From Mobiluncus curtisii subsp. curtisii ATCC 35241 (lineage in GTDB: Bacteria > Actinomycetota > Actinomycetes > Actinomycetales > Actinomycetaceae): DNA of 64,000 nucleotides. This document shows, piece after piece, positions 16,659 to 26,179 of this stretch. The translations under genes were made by a program, and so were the position numbers. Numbering within the stretch: the first letter of the stretch is position 1; each line of letters opens with the position of its first letter. The DNA lies in assembly GCF_000146285.1 (NCBI RefSeq), contig NZ_GL385912.1, forward strand, positions 1,061,444-1,125,443, given 5' to 3'. The notes below the pieces were generated by a model, which saw nothing but the letters and a program-made list of their open reading frames with translations, was not told where the DNA came from and made no database searches.

Positions 16659-16931
16659 CTAAGAATTAAGCAGGGTTGGAATCCGCGCCATCATGTCTTC
16701 GGTGGTAGTGACCAGGGTTTGCAGCATCCAGTAACCCGTAATGTACAGGGCAATCCCCACAGCGACGGTCTTGGGGACGAAAGTCAGTGTGACTTCTTGG
16801 ATTTGGGTGATGGACTGGAACAGTGAAATCAGAAAACCCACGACCAAGGAAGTAATCAAAATGGGTGCTGACAGCTTAGCGCCCATCAACATGGCGGTCA
16901 GCGCGAGGTCTAAAACTGCGGAAGAATTCAT
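16659..16931 (-). CDS. fliQ: flagellar export gate protein FliQ
   Basis: This 90-residue protein has two membrane helices, LSAPILITSLVVGFLISLFQ then VAVGIALYITGYWML, with SITQIQEVTLTFVPK between them, diagnostic of FliQ. The start ATG at 16931 overlaps the fliP stop (ATGA); the upstream extension to 16970 only shadows fliP. Confidence 0.95.
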   Translation of the reverse strand: MNSSAVLDLALTAMLMGAKLSAPILITSLVVGFLISLFQSITQIQEVTLTFVPKTVAVGIALYITGYWMLQTLVTTTEDMMARIPTLLNS

Positions 16932-18196
16932 CGGTACGTTCCTATCAAAGTCTTGGTCAGCAAGCCCCATCCGTCAACCATGACAAACAGCAATACTTTG
17001 AACGGCATGGAAACCATCACCGGAGGAAGCATCATCATACCCATACTCATGAGGGCGGCGCCGACGACCAGGTCGATAACCAGGAAAGGAATAAACACCA
17101 CAAACCCGATGATGAAAGCGGAACGAACTTCAGAAATCATAAACGCTGGCACCAGGGTGGTAAAGGGGGTTTCTTCCAGACTGGGCGGGTTGGGGCGGTC
17201 CGCGGCGCGGGTCATCAGGGCGATATCCTCCTCGCGGGTCAGCGGTCCCATAAACTCACGCACCGGCTTTTCCGCGAGTTTGAACATGTCCTGCACTTGA
17301 ATCTTGCCGTCCATATAGGGTTGCACCGCATCTTGCCAGATTGACGTGATGGTGGGACTCATAATGAACAGGGACAGGAATATCGCCAATCCAGAAATAA
17401 CCTGATTTGGCGGGAGTTGGTTTAGCCCCATGGCGTTACGAGCCATTGCCAAAACGATGAAAATCTTGGTAAAGGACGTCATCATCAGCAGCAGTGACGG
17501 CGCGATTGAAAGCACGGTAATCAGCAGGAACACCAGCACCGCAGTGGATGGCGCTTTGTCCCAGCCGTTGACATTAAGTTGGATGCCCGGTTTTTCCGGA
17601 TTAACCGGCGCGTTGGGGTCAGCGGGACCGATGATGTCCCCCGGATTCGGATTCGGGTTGGTTTGTCCCGGCTGGATTGTTCCTACGATTCCCACAAGCG
17701 CGGGTTGTCCTGGTTGACTCATTGCGGTGCTGCCGGGGGTTGTCGCTTGGCTGGCAGCGGACGCGACAGGAGTAATCCCAGCGGCAGGGTCAGCGGAGGC
17801 ATGGGGCATCGAAAAATTAATGGCAAACACCGCGATAACCGCCAGGAACCAGACCAATTGCAGACGCAGACGAGCCACGCGCTGTGCGGGGTTGAGTTCC
17901 CGACGCTTCAGCCCGAAGCCATAGCGCGAACGACGGGCGCGTTCACGGTCTTCCTGAGCCAAGCGAGCGGTATCAACAGTGCCGTATTCGGGCGCGAGGG
18001 TATCCACCGTAAAATCGGGAGGTACAGTCAGCGTGACCCCCAGGCGTTCCCAACGCGCCGCGCTGGTGCGGTACTGTTCGCGCACCGCCTGGCGAAACGC
18101 TGCCTGACGTCGTGCTTGACGCGCCTGACGCGCCTGGGCGTAGGCTTGAAAGTCCGCTACCGAAGCGGCGTGTTGCGCCAGCAGCAGCTCGCTCAT
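16928..18196 (-). CDS. fliP: flagellar export gate protein FliP with long N-terminal extension
   Basis: The C-terminal 210 residues are canonical FliP (LLMMTSFTKIFIVLAMARNA, LPPNQVISGLAIFLSLFIM, FMISEVRSAFIIGF). Before them come an Arg/Gln-rich soluble segment of about 105 residues, a hydrophobic signal-like helix (LVWFLAVIAVFAINF, 114-128) and an Ala/Pro/Asn-rich linker to about 210. Typical FliP is about 245 residues. The first ATG overlaps the fliO stop (ATGA). A GTG at 17878 would instead give a standard signal peptide directly, but it lacks a clear ribosome-binding site. Confidence 0.92.
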   Translation of the reverse strand: MSELLLAQHAASVADFQAYAQARQARQARRQAAFRQAVREQYRTSAARWERLGVTLTVPPDFTVDTLAPEYGTVDTARLAQEDRERARRSRYGFGLKRRELNPAQRVARLRLQLVWFLAVIAVFAINFSMPHASADPAAGITPVASAASQATTPGSTAMSQPGQPALVGIVGTIQPGQTNPNPNPGDIIGPADPNAPVNPEKPGIQLNVNGWDKAPSTAVLVFLLITVLSIAPSLLLMMTSFTKIFIVLAMARNAMGLNQLPPNQVISGLAIFLSLFIMSPTITSIWQDAVQPYMDGKIQVQDMFKLAEKPVREFMGPLTREEDIALMTRAADRPNPPSLEETPFTTLVPAFMISEVRSAFIIGFVVFIPFLVIDLVVGAALMSMGMMMLPPVMVSMPFKVLLFVMVDGWGLLTKTLIGTYR

Positions 18197-19170
18197 GCGG
18201 ATTCACCGCCCGTAGTGGCACTCTTTGACGTGGTAGAGGGAGTTTCCGCCGCGGGCTTTTTAGTGGTCTTTGCGGGTTTGGTCACAGCTGTTTTCGCGGG
18301 GATTGCCGGGTCGTTCGCGACAAGTTTCCGCGGTCCTTTCGCTCCGAATTCGGCGGCAATCTGCGCTGCGAGAGCATCCATCTGCGCCTCGGTGACCTGT
18401 GACTTCGGCTTTACCTGGGCAGGAGCCGGGGCAGGGCGGGAGGACTTAGCGGGTTTAGTCTGCACGGCGGGACGATTCTGTGCTACGGGTCGAGTCTCGG
18501 TAACGTCCCGACGTGCCGGGTCTGGAGCGGGGCGCGCCACTCCGCGTTCGACTCGCTTGGTTGCCCGCGCCAGCAACTCCCCAAAAGGTCTGGAGACTGG
18601 CTGATTTGCGCGCTCTTGAAAAGCCTCGGCAGCAGCGCTGAGTTCCGCAGACATTTCCTCGGTGTCATAAATCTCAGCGATTGGAGTAACGGCAGAATCC
18701 CCCGCCCCCACCAGGAACATCCGTCCCCCAATCTCGATGAGCGCGACTTGTGACACCCGCGAGAGCTGCAATCGAGACACCAAACGCAACCCCGGACCCT
18801 CGTAATCACCCAGGTTCGTACGTTTCACCCAGCGCCACAACAACCACATCAACAGGAACACCACCACGATTCCCACAATGAACCGCAGGAATACCATCAT
18901 GGGGTTCTCGGCAGGGGCACCGGCAAAAGGCGCGGTCGGGGTGACCACGTCAGTGGCAGGGGAACTCGGTGGGGCGCTCCCTGCAGGAGTGGTCGCGGGA
19001 GCTGTCGGAGTCGGTCCGACCAACTTCGTGTTACCGGTCAAGCTGGGACTGTTCGGATCTGCAGTGGTGTCGCTACCCAGGGTAGCGACAAAGCCATTGA
19101 GGCGAACATAACCGAGCGTCGTCCACGCCGCACCGGTCTGTAAAACGCCCAGCAAGCTCACTGCGCACAC
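18193..19170 (-). CDS. fliO: FliO-like flagellar assembly protein
   Basis: This 325-residue protein has an N-terminal hydrophobic segment, a Thr/Pro/Ala-rich external linker, one strong membrane helix (FLRFIVGIVVVFLLMWLLWRWV, about residues 94-115) and the FliO core LRLVSRLQLSRVSQVALIEIGGRMFLVG. A long Ala/Pro/Lys-rich cytoplasmic tail of about 140 residues follows, longer than usual. FliO stabilises FliP during gate assembly. It overlaps fliP by four bases and follows fliN. Confidence 0.85.
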   Translation of the reverse strand: MCAVSLLGVLQTGAAWTTLGYVRLNGFVATLGSDTTADPNSPSLTGNTKLVGPTPTAPATTPAGSAPPSSPATDVVTPTAPFAGAPAENPMMVFLRFIVGIVVVFLLMWLLWRWVKRTNLGDYEGPGLRLVSRLQLSRVSQVALIEIGGRMFLVGAGDSAVTPIAEIYDTEEMSAELSAAAEAFQERANQPVSRPFGELLARATKRVERGVARPAPDPARRDVTETRPVAQNRPAVQTKPAKSSRPAPAPAQVKPKSQVTEAQMDALAAQIAAEFGAKGPRKLVANDPAIPAKTAVTKPAKTTKKPAAETPSTTSKSATTGGESA

Positions 19171-19191
19171 CTTTCCGACTGATTCAACCCG

Positions 19192-19944
19192 CTAGGACTG
19201 GCTCTGATTCTGTTGATCCGCCAGAGAGACAATTTCCGTAATGCGGATGCCGTATTCTTCGTCAACCACGACAATCTCTCCGCGAGCAATCAAGCGACCA
19301 TTCACCATCACGTCAGCAGCTGAACCTGCCGAACGATCCAGCTCAATCACCGAGCCGGGGGACAAATCCAGAACATCATGCACTGCCAGCTTGGTCCGCC
19401 CGATTTCTGCCGTCAAGGTCATCTCGACGTCATAGAGCAGCTTCATGGACTCCGCACGCTGTTCCGGAGTGGCAGTAGATTGGGTGATTGGACCCTCCGG
19501 GGCAGCTTTAGCTTCCTCCGCGGGGGCAGATTTCGGAGTTGCCGGTGCGGGGCGTACTGCCAGCCAGCCTTCCACTGTGCCGTCTGCCACCAAAGTGACT
19601 TTGACCCAGTCCTCGCTGTTCAGCAGGTCATCAACCGTGCCCTCGGTGGTATCTTCCATAACCCCGGTACCCAGGGAAGAAGCAGCCGCTTGCAACGCCG
19701 GCAGCAAAGCCTGGGTCTGGGTCATTCCCTCCGCGCCCTCTAATGCCTCGGCAATGATGGAGGACGCCACCAAACACACCTGCAGGGATTCCTCGGAGGA
19801 TAAAGTCGTGACAACGGCGGGAGAATCAGCACCCGGCATCGGGTCGCCAGGCTCCCACGAGGATGCGGTGAGCTCCGTGGTTGAGGGCAGCAGGGGGATG
19901 GCTGCCTGGGCAGCTTCCAGTACCTGGTTCGGGGTCACGCTCAT
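19192..19944 (-). CDS. fliN: flagellar motor switch protein FliN (long form)
   Basis: This 250-residue protein has a C-terminal SpoA/FliN domain (residues 165-245) with LLYDVEMTLTAEIGRTKLAVHDVLDLSPGSVIELD and VNGRLIARGEIVVVDEEYGIRI. The N-terminal 130 residues resemble the degenerate CheC-like part of FliY-type proteins, but I see no E-x-x-N phosphatase motif. It forms the C-ring with FliM and FliG. It is coupled to fliM by a 4-base overlap. Confidence 0.92.
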   Translation of the reverse strand: MSVTPNQVLEAAQAAIPLLPSTTELTASSWEPGDPMPGADSPAVVTTLSSEESLQVCLVASSIIAEALEGAEGMTQTQALLPALQAAASSLGTGVMEDTTEGTVDDLLNSEDWVKVTLVADGTVEGWLAVRPAPATPKSAPAEEAKAAPEGPITQSTATPEQRAESMKLLYDVEMTLTAEIGRTKLAVHDVLDLSPGSVIELDRSAGSAADVMVNGRLIARGEIVVVDEEYGIRITEIVSLADQQNQSQS

Positions 19945-20861
19945 TTCTTTTCTCCTTTGTTAACGGAAACCACCATCGCCGCTAGACGCGACCCGGAAGT
20001 TCCAGCAGCGGTTTCTGCCAAAATCAAATCCCCAACCACCAAGTCTAGAGGTCGGGAAGTCGGGTGTATTAAAGGTAAGGTATCACCGATAGCCAGACCA
20101 TCGAGTTCGCGCGGATTAACATTGCGCGGAGTGAAACGCACCGCTACCCCAATCGGCACGTCTTCTAACGTATCTACCAGGTGTTGACGCACCGCCGCGG
20201 CTTCCGCCTTTTGCTGTTCGGTACGAGTATCGTGCACGTCCCCCTGATGGATTGCATCCGTAATCATCGACACCGGCATCATGATGGAGCAGTCGTCCAG
20301 ATGTTCCCCCGCAGTCAAAGTAATCGGAGCAAACAACACCGGGGTGGAGCCGTCTACGACCTGCACAAACTGCGGAGCATATTCGATGGTGCGGAACTGA
20401 CTGTCCAGCGGCAGCATGGATTGGAAAGCTATATCGAGGTCAGCCAGCACCCGCTTGAGGAAGTCAATGAGTACAGAAACTTCCACCTCAGTCAGTTCCC
20501 GGTCCGGAGTGGATTCCACGTCTCCGGTGCCACCCAGCAGGTGATCGACCCAGGCGAGAGCAGTCTGACGAGGGAACTGTAGGACCCCCTTGTTGCGCCC
20601 CCCTTGGAAATCGATAATCACCATCAGGGTCTGATTAGGCAGGGTCTTAATGTAGTCATCGTAGGAACGCATGGACAGATCCCCGACTTCGCCGGTGATT
20701 ACCACATGCAGGCGTCCCACCAGCTGATTAACCCAGTGTCGGGTGAAGGCTTCCAGGGCCATCTCCATAATGCGCGCGTACTCGCGCGGAAGCTTCATCG
20801 GTTTACTAAAGTCGTAAACTCTCGCATCCACATCGGTCTGAACGATATTTGTCTTTGCCAT
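19941..20861 (-). CDS. fliM: flagellar motor switch protein FliM
   Basis: This protein of about 306 residues starts at the ATG at 20861. The middle CheC-like domain (EYARIMEMALEAFTRHWVNQL to about 190) and C-terminal SpoA domain are clear. The N-terminal CheY-binding peptide, classically LSQxEIDALL, is replaced by IVQTDVDARV, keeping Gln, an acidic residue, Asp and Ala. FliM transmits CheY-P to rotor switching. It sits upstream of fliN in a coupled pair. Confidence 0.93.
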   Translation of the reverse strand: MAKTNIVQTDVDARVYDFSKPMKLPREYARIMEMALEAFTRHWVNQLVGRLHVVITGEVGDLSMRSYDDYIKTLPNQTLMVIIDFQGGRNKGVLQFPRQTALAWVDHLLGGTGDVESTPDRELTEVEVSVLIDFLKRVLADLDIAFQSMLPLDSQFRTIEYAPQFVQVVDGSTPVLFAPITLTAGEHLDDCSIMMPVSMITDAIHQGDVHDTRTEQQKAEAAAVRQHLVDTLEDVPIGVAVRFTPRNVNPRELDGLAIGDTLPLIHPTSRPLDLVVGDLILAETAAGTSGSRLAAMVVSVNKGEKK

Positions 20862-20966
20862 CGCTGTCCATTTTATCCAGGTCAACCGGTAGATTTGGGG
20901 GTTTCCTGGCGTTATGAGAAAGAATCGTCTCCCGTATCAGGGCGTCCCCGGTATCACCAGTGAGAT

Positions 20967-21557
20967 TTACTGATACGCGAAAGTGGTGAACTGAACGGTT
21001 ACCACGTGTCCGTTATAAGGCGGAATCGGACTCTTGTTCAGCTCCGCAGTATATTTCTTTTTCATCTCCTCTATCGCACCGGACTTATCAAAGTCTTCTT
21101 TTTTCATGCCTTTGAATATCCGCAAAGCCGCATCACGAGCCGGGGACGGATCAATTTCTGAGCTGCCCTCGCCTTCTGCCTTGACATCTTCATCAAAGTA
21201 AATCGTGGCAGCAAACGACATATAGCCGTCATCGAGGTTGATGCTGAGTGGCTCCCCGGTCGACACCGAGAGTTCACCCATCACCAAAGCCTTGGTGGTT
21301 TTCGCAGGTTTCGGAGTGTCCTCGTCGCCTCCCCCGCCGAAAACACCCAGCAGTTTCAGCGCCAGGAACACACCTACCGCTAAGACTGCCAAAATCACCA
21401 CAATCAGGACGATGACGAGAATCTTTTTCAAGCCACCGCCACCGCCGGGATTCGCTCCTGCCGGGGGCGCGGTCGGGGGCGCAGCCGGCTTAGCGGCCGC
21501 TGGGGCCGGTCTTGCTGCGGTGCCTCCCGCTGGTTTCGCTCCAACTCCGACTGGCAT
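20967..21557 (-). CDS. fliL: FliL, stator-associated membrane protein
   Basis: This 196-residue protein has an Ala/Pro-rich cytoplasmic N-terminus (1-42), a single membrane helix (KKILVIVLIVVILAVLAVGV, about 44-65) and an extracytoplasmic FliL domain with GELSVSTGEPLSINLDDGYMSF. A strong GGGAGGAAAT site precedes the ATG. FliL supports stator function. It lies between motB and fliM. Confidence 0.9.
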   Translation of the reverse strand: MPVGVGAKPAGGTAARPAPAAAKPAAPPTAPPAGANPGGGGGLKKILVIVLIVVILAVLAVGVFLALKLLGVFGGGGDEDTPKPAKTTKALVMGELSVSTGEPLSINLDDGYMSFAATIYFDEDVKAEGEGSSEIDPSPARDAALRIFKGMKKEDFDKSGAIEEMKKKYTAELNKSPIPPYNGHVVTVQFTTFAYQ

Positions 21558-21760
21558 ATTTCCTCCCTAAAGTCCTGACCATTGCGACCGGTTTTGGTCT
21601 GTGTTTAGAATCGCACCGCGTCAGAGACTCTCAAAATCACCGACACCGGGGCGACTCGCATTATCCTTCTCTACGTTACCTATAAAGTCCTGCTCTCGGG
21701 GCTGCTTGACGTCAGAATTATAGCTTTCCTCACGTCACAGCTCGATGAACTCACCGCACC

Positions 21761-22684
21761 TCAGCCCGCATCTCCTTCCGAGCTTTGAGCGCCCTCCGGG
21801 GACGCTGGCTGCGGAGACGGTCCGATTTGGGGCGCTGCCGGGGCAATGTTACCATCTCCGGAAAGCTGTTTAGCCGCATCGGGCAGGAGGGCACGGACAG
21901 AATCCTTCGCGGTTGACATGATTACAATATCCACCCGCCTATTGAAAGCCCAAGCATCCTGACCGGGAGTAGCCTCAGTCTGGTGGTCTGCCCCATAAGA
22001 AATCGAACGCAGCTTCGTTCCGGGCACGCCGTCATCTTTGAGGGCAATTAGCACCTCGATAGCCCGCGCTGAAGCCAAGTGATAGTTCGAGGGGAATTTT
22101 GCACTGGAAATTGGCTGCGGGTCAGCGTAACCTTCGATGGCGATGCCCTCTTCGATAGACATCAGGGTCGGCGAAATTGCTTTCAAGACTTCCCGCGCAG
22201 TGGGCTGAATCGTCGCATCGCCAGTCTTGAAATAGGTATCGTTGGCGACCATACCCAGCACCAGACCCTTGTCGGTAATCCGCATTGCCAGGGAGCCTTC
22301 CTTGCCGGCGTCCTTTAATTGTTCCTCGACCTGCTTCTTAATTGAGTTCAGGTGACTGGCTTCCCGCATGGCTTGGATACGTTCGGGCTGCGATTCAGGA
22401 TTTTGGTTCAGGTTCCCCATTAGGGTCCCCAGCTGCACCGCCGAGGTGGACCCTGCCAAAATCCCCAGTCCGCCATCGGTTTGGAGGGGATTGGCAATCT
22501 GGATGGTGGAATTGAAACCTGCCGCCAGGGAGGTGCGCAGTTTCGACAGCTTGCCCTGGTCGACTTGTGAAATCGCGTACAGCACCAGGAACAGGCACAT
22601 CATGACGGTAATCATGTCCAGGTAGGATACTGCCCAACGCTCGGTGTTATCAGGTTCCGGGCATTCATGCTTACGCTTGGCCAC
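21761..22684 (-). CDS. motB: flagellar motor stator protein MotB
   Basis: This 307-residue protein has one N-terminal membrane helix containing the ion-carrying Asp in VSYLDMITVMMCLFLVLYA (Asp23), a plug/linker and an OmpA-like peptidoglycan-binding domain (IEGYADPQPISS, LASARAIEVLIAL, RRVDIVIM). The start is GTG at 22684 with a GAGGAGG site. Together with MotA it forms the torque-generating stator. Confidence 0.95.
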   Translation of the reverse strand: MAKRKHECPEPDNTERWAVSYLDMITVMMCLFLVLYAISQVDQGKLSKLRTSLAAGFNSTIQIANPLQTDGGLGILAGSTSAVQLGTLMGNLNQNPESQPERIQAMREASHLNSIKKQVEEQLKDAGKEGSLAMRITDKGLVLGMVANDTYFKTGDATIQPTAREVLKAISPTLMSIEEGIAIEGYADPQPISSAKFPSNYHLASARAIEVLIALKDDGVPGTKLRSISYGADHQTEATPGQDAWAFNRRVDIVIMSTAKDSVRALLPDAAKQLSGDGNIAPAAPQIGPSPQPASPEGAQSSEGDAG

Positions 22685-22742
22685 GGTAGGTGCCTCCTCT
22701 CGGTGAGTTACGGGAAATTGGTGTTCGGGTCACAAGTTCGGG

Positions 22743-23522
22743 TTAGGCGGCTTTTTCGCCTTTTTCACCCTTTAACTGGTTCGGCGGAATCAATGAGCGC
22801 AGACGTTCACCGACCTGACGCGGGTTCGCCCCGGATTGCAGACTGATGAGCCCTTCCGTGACGATTTCCATCCGCGCCAACTCCAGCGTAGAAATCCTCT
22901 CCATCCGGGAGGAAAGCGGCAACCAAATCATGTTCGCACTCATCAGACCCCACAGGGTAGCCACGAAAGCCGAAGCAATCAGCGGACCCAAGGTTTCTGG
23001 CTCGGACAACTGCGTCAACACGTGGACCAGGGAAATCACGGTGCCGATGATGCCGATAGTCGGGGCATAACCGCCGGCTTGCTTAAAGAATCCGTAGGCG
23101 GATTTATCCGATTGCTTACGAGCCTCAATCTTGTCAGACAGCATAGACCGCAAATCTTCGGGATCCATACCGTCAATGGCTGCCATGAGACCCTCGCGCA
23201 TGAACTGATCTTCAATGCCCTTCGCAGCATCTTCCAACGCCAACAAACCTTCGCGACGAGCCTTTTCCGACAGCGACACAATGGTGTCAATCGCGTCGGT
23301 GGCATCCGGAACCTTGGCGGTAAAGGCCTTTGGAATCCTGCCAAACGCATAGAGAAAGTCCCTCATAGTGAAAGACGCCATCGTTGCCAGGACGGTTCCA
23401 CCGAACACTAGAATCATCGGAGGGGGCAGCAAGATGTTTGAAATCTCAGCACCCTCCATGTACAGCATGGCTACTACGGCTGCCAGTGCGCCAACTACGC
23501 CAACAATTGCTGCGGGATCCAT
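22743..23522 (-). CDS. motA: flagellar motor stator protein MotA
   Basis: This 259-residue protein has four membrane helices. The cytoplasmic loop carries RREGLLALEDAAKGIEDQFM, and helices III-IV have GGYAPTIGIIGTVISLVHVL and FVATLWGLMSANMIWLP, typical of MotA. It lies between flbD (2 bases upstream) and motB. Confidence 0.96.
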   Translation of the reverse strand: MDPAAIVGVVGALAAVVAMLYMEGAEISNILLPPPMILVFGGTVLATMASFTMRDFLYAFGRIPKAFTAKVPDATDAIDTIVSLSEKARREGLLALEDAAKGIEDQFMREGLMAAIDGMDPEDLRSMLSDKIEARKQSDKSAYGFFKQAGGYAPTIGIIGTVISLVHVLTQLSEPETLGPLIASAFVATLWGLMSANMIWLPLSSRMERISTLELARMEIVTEGLISLQSGANPRQVGERLRSLIPPNQLKGEKGEKAA

Positions 23523-23524
23523 AC

Positions 23525-23797
23525 TTAGTCCTCCGAATCTTTCTGTATGTTCACCACGGTCAGCTTCGCCGCGGAAGCCAAAGTCCGGGAATCATCTTGG
23601 ATGAGTTCCTCCACGCGAGCCAGCAGGCGGGCGCGATCCTCACGAATCAGTGCGATGACTTCGGTCACGGTCTGGGAAACCACGTAGCGGGTAGCATCCA
23701 CCATGACGATAATCGTGTCAGGCGTTGACTCGACGCGCTCAATCAGGTCGGGATTCAGGACAAAGTCCGACCCGCCCAAGCGTGTCAACGCAATCAT
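23525..23797 (-). CDS. flbD: FlbD family flagellar protein
   Basis: This 90-residue protein begins MIALTRLGGSDFVLNPDLIERVE, followed by DTIIVMVDATRYVVSQTV, the FlbD/FliZ-neighbour family found between flgE and motA in Gram-positive flagellar operons. Precise function is unknown. It is preceded by GGAGAGGAG. Confidence 0.9.
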   Translation of the reverse strand: MIALTRLGGSDFVLNPDLIERVESTPDTIIVMVDATRYVVSQTVTEVIALIREDRARLLARVEELIQDDSRTLASAAKLTVVNIQKDSED

Positions 23798-23922
23798 GGC
23801 TGCTCCTCTCCGCGATTTTTCTTAACTTCGGTGCTTTTTCTGAGATCTAAAGGTTTTTCGGGATTTTTCCGGGAATTATGCTGGAATTTTCACCCCTGAC
23901 TCACTCCCGGTCTGTCCCTGAC

Positions 23923-25377
23923 CTAGCGCTTCATATTCACCAGTTCCTGCAGGATTTCATCCGAGGTGGTGATGACCCGGCTGTTCGCCTGGAAACCGCG
24001 CTGGGACAGAATCAGGTTCGTGAACTCGGCAGCCAGGTCGACGTTCGACATTTCGATGGCGCCACCCGTCATGGCGCCACGCTGACCGGTGCCAGCTTCG
24101 CCAATCTGGGGCTGACCAGAGTTACCCGTTTCCACGAAGTAAGAACTGCCCGCCTTTTCCAAGCCCAGCGGGTTGGCAAAGCTCGCCACAGCGATACGCG
24201 CCAACGCACGGTTATCCCCGTTCGAGAACGTGCCGCGAATTGTGCCGTCAGCCTCGACCGAGTACCCCGTCATGTAGCCTGCCATATTGCCATCGACCTG
24301 CTTTTGACCGAAGTTATTAACCCCACCGAAGCCGGTCAGAGCCGATAGATCCAGGTTAATCGGCTGCTTGGTGACATTCGGCTGTAAAATGCTTGACGAC
24401 TTCGGGGTCGTTGTTTCATTCACATTCACCTGATCCAGTTTGAATTTGACGGTCTTCATGGCTTTCAGGGAATCCTCGTCCAAGGTACCGTCGGTCTTAA
24501 ACTTGAAATTCAATACGCCATCGCCATCAGCAGGTTTGACCTTTGAACCGCCGATGCTGACCGAACCTCCGTCTTCAACCTCTAATGCGATGCGTGCCCC
24601 ACCGTCATTCGTGAGCTTTTCACGTTGAGTTTCGTCCAGTTCTTTGAACACGTTTGCGTCATAAGCACGCAGCTCCCACATTGGTTCCGAACCCGGATTG
24701 GCAAAATCGTTACGCGCGAAGGTCAGCAGGACATCGTGCGGGTTGCCCTTGTCATCGTAAGCGTGCACGATTTGGGAACGCTGGAACGCGTTGTCCGGGG
24801 AAGTCTTGGAGCCGGTCGGATCCATGTAAATCTGGTCAGCGGGAATGTTGCCACCGTAAATGACCTTGGTAGTCGGTCTGCCTTCTACCGTCTTGGTTAA
24901 CGGCAAGGTGATATTGCCGGGGGTACCCGAAGCGTTAATAGTACCGTCCTTGTCTCCCATCCAGCCCTGTACGAACGAGCCGTCCGCCGCCACGACCTGA
25001 CCTTGGGCGTCCAAACCAAAGGAGCCGTTACGGGTGTAGACGCTGGAACCGTTCGTTTTGCGCAGGACATAGAACCCGTCGCCATTAATCATGGTGTCCA
25101 GGTTACGACCCGTCATCTGGGCAGCGCCGCCGGTGAAGTTTTGGGTGATGGACTGGAGCTTCACACCCAAACCGACCTGCGCGGGGTTCATCCCGCCACG
25201 TTCGTTCAGTCGGGGGGCTGCCCCGGAACGCACCAGCTGGCTGAACGTGTCCTCGAAACGAGTCGACGCGCTCTTAAACCCAGTGGTATTGACGTTAGCA
25301 ATGTTGTTGGAAGTCACATCGAGCATGGTCTGGTGGACACTCAAGCCCGAAATCCCGGTAAACAGTGAACGTAACAT
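23923..25377 (-). CDS. flgE: flagellar hook protein FlgE
   Basis: This 484-residue protein starts MLRSLFTGISGLSVHQTMLD with the rod/hook signature NNIANVNTTGFKSA near residue 28, and ends with SNVDLAAEFTNLILSQRGFQANSRVITT, the C-terminal helix shared by axial proteins. It polymerises into the hook. It follows flgD by about 20 bases. Confidence 0.95.
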   Translation of the reverse strand: MLRSLFTGISGLSVHQTMLDVTSNNIANVNTTGFKSASTRFEDTFSQLVRSGAAPRLNERGGMNPAQVGLGVKLQSITQNFTGGAAQMTGRNLDTMINGDGFYVLRKTNGSSVYTRNGSFGLDAQGQVVAADGSFVQGWMGDKDGTINASGTPGNITLPLTKTVEGRPTTKVIYGGNIPADQIYMDPTGSKTSPDNAFQRSQIVHAYDDKGNPHDVLLTFARNDFANPGSEPMWELRAYDANVFKELDETQREKLTNDGGARIALEVEDGGSVSIGGSKVKPADGDGVLNFKFKTDGTLDEDSLKAMKTVKFKLDQVNVNETTTPKSSSILQPNVTKQPINLDLSALTGFGGVNNFGQKQVDGNMAGYMTGYSVEADGTIRGTFSNGDNRALARIAVASFANPLGLEKAGSSYFVETGNSGQPQIGEAGTGQRGAMTGGAIEMSNVDLAAEFTNLILSQRGFQANSRVITTSDEILQELVNMKR

Positions 25378-25398
25378 TTTCTCTTTTCCTTTACTAGA

Positions 25399-26163
25399 TT
25401 AAGCCGCGGGGGCTGGAGTGTTGGTTGCTTGATTATTAGTCTGTGTCGCCGGGGTGGGAGTCGCTCCCGTTTGCCCCGGCGTGGTTTCCGCAGCAGCGGC
25501 AGCTCCCGCAGCTGCTGGTGTCTTCTGAGGTTCGGCAGCCGCACCGGGCTTTTTACCTTCTTTCACCGCATCACTAATGGCTTTATCCAACGGTGAATTT
25601 TCCGTCGGGTCCGCAATACCCAGGATGTCAGACATCTCCACCTTTTCTTTGCCGATATGAGCCAAGACCTTACCGTCAGCCAGGAACTCGACAGCATCAA
25701 TCTTTCCGGCGGTGGTCACGGCGTTGCCCTGGGCATCAACCGCGTCATACACGGCGGTCTTGCCGACCATGGTCGTACCCTGAGCGCGCTGTTGCGCCTC
25801 AAAAGACTTCTTGGAAGCCTCGGTCATCTGAATCATCTGTTCCATGTTCGTCATGGTCGAGGTCTGTTCCAGCAGTTTCGCGGTATCCATGGGCTCGGTC
25901 GGATCCTGGTACTTCAACGTTGCCAACAGCAGCTTCATGAAGTCGTCTTTGCCCAGTTTGCCGGGGTTTTCCTTCGTTTGAGCAGCCTTGTCAGTTTTCT
26001 GTCCCTGGTTCATTTTCTTAAGGAACAGGGCTTCTTTTTCCGCCTGGCTCATTTCCTTGGTGGTGGCGAGGGTCTTCGCGTCCTCTTTTGCCTTGGCGTT
26101 CGCCCCGATTGTGTAGTTATCCACAATCGGATTAGCCCCAGCGCCTACTGCATCAACTGGCAT
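25399..26163 (-). CDS. flgD: hook-capping protein FlgD
   Basis: This 254-residue protein carries the signature LGKDDFMKLLLATLKYQDPTEPMD near residue 70 and NMEQMIQMTEASKKSFEAQQ after it. It acts as scaffold for hook assembly. The Ala/Thr/Gln-rich last 60 residues are low complexity. It lies between fliK and flgE. Confidence 0.92.
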   Translation of the reverse strand: MPVDAVGAGANPIVDNYTIGANAKAKEDAKTLATTKEMSQAEKEALFLKKMNQGQKTDKAAQTKENPGKLGKDDFMKLLLATLKYQDPTEPMDTAKLLEQTSTMTNMEQMIQMTEASKKSFEAQQRAQGTTMVGKTAVYDAVDAQGNAVTTAGKIDAVEFLADGKVLAHIGKEKVEMSDILGIADPTENSPLDKAISDAVKEGKKPGAAAEPQKTPAAAGAAAAAETTPGQTGATPTPATQTNNQATNTPAPAA

Positions 26164-26179
26164 TATCTTCTCCTCACAA

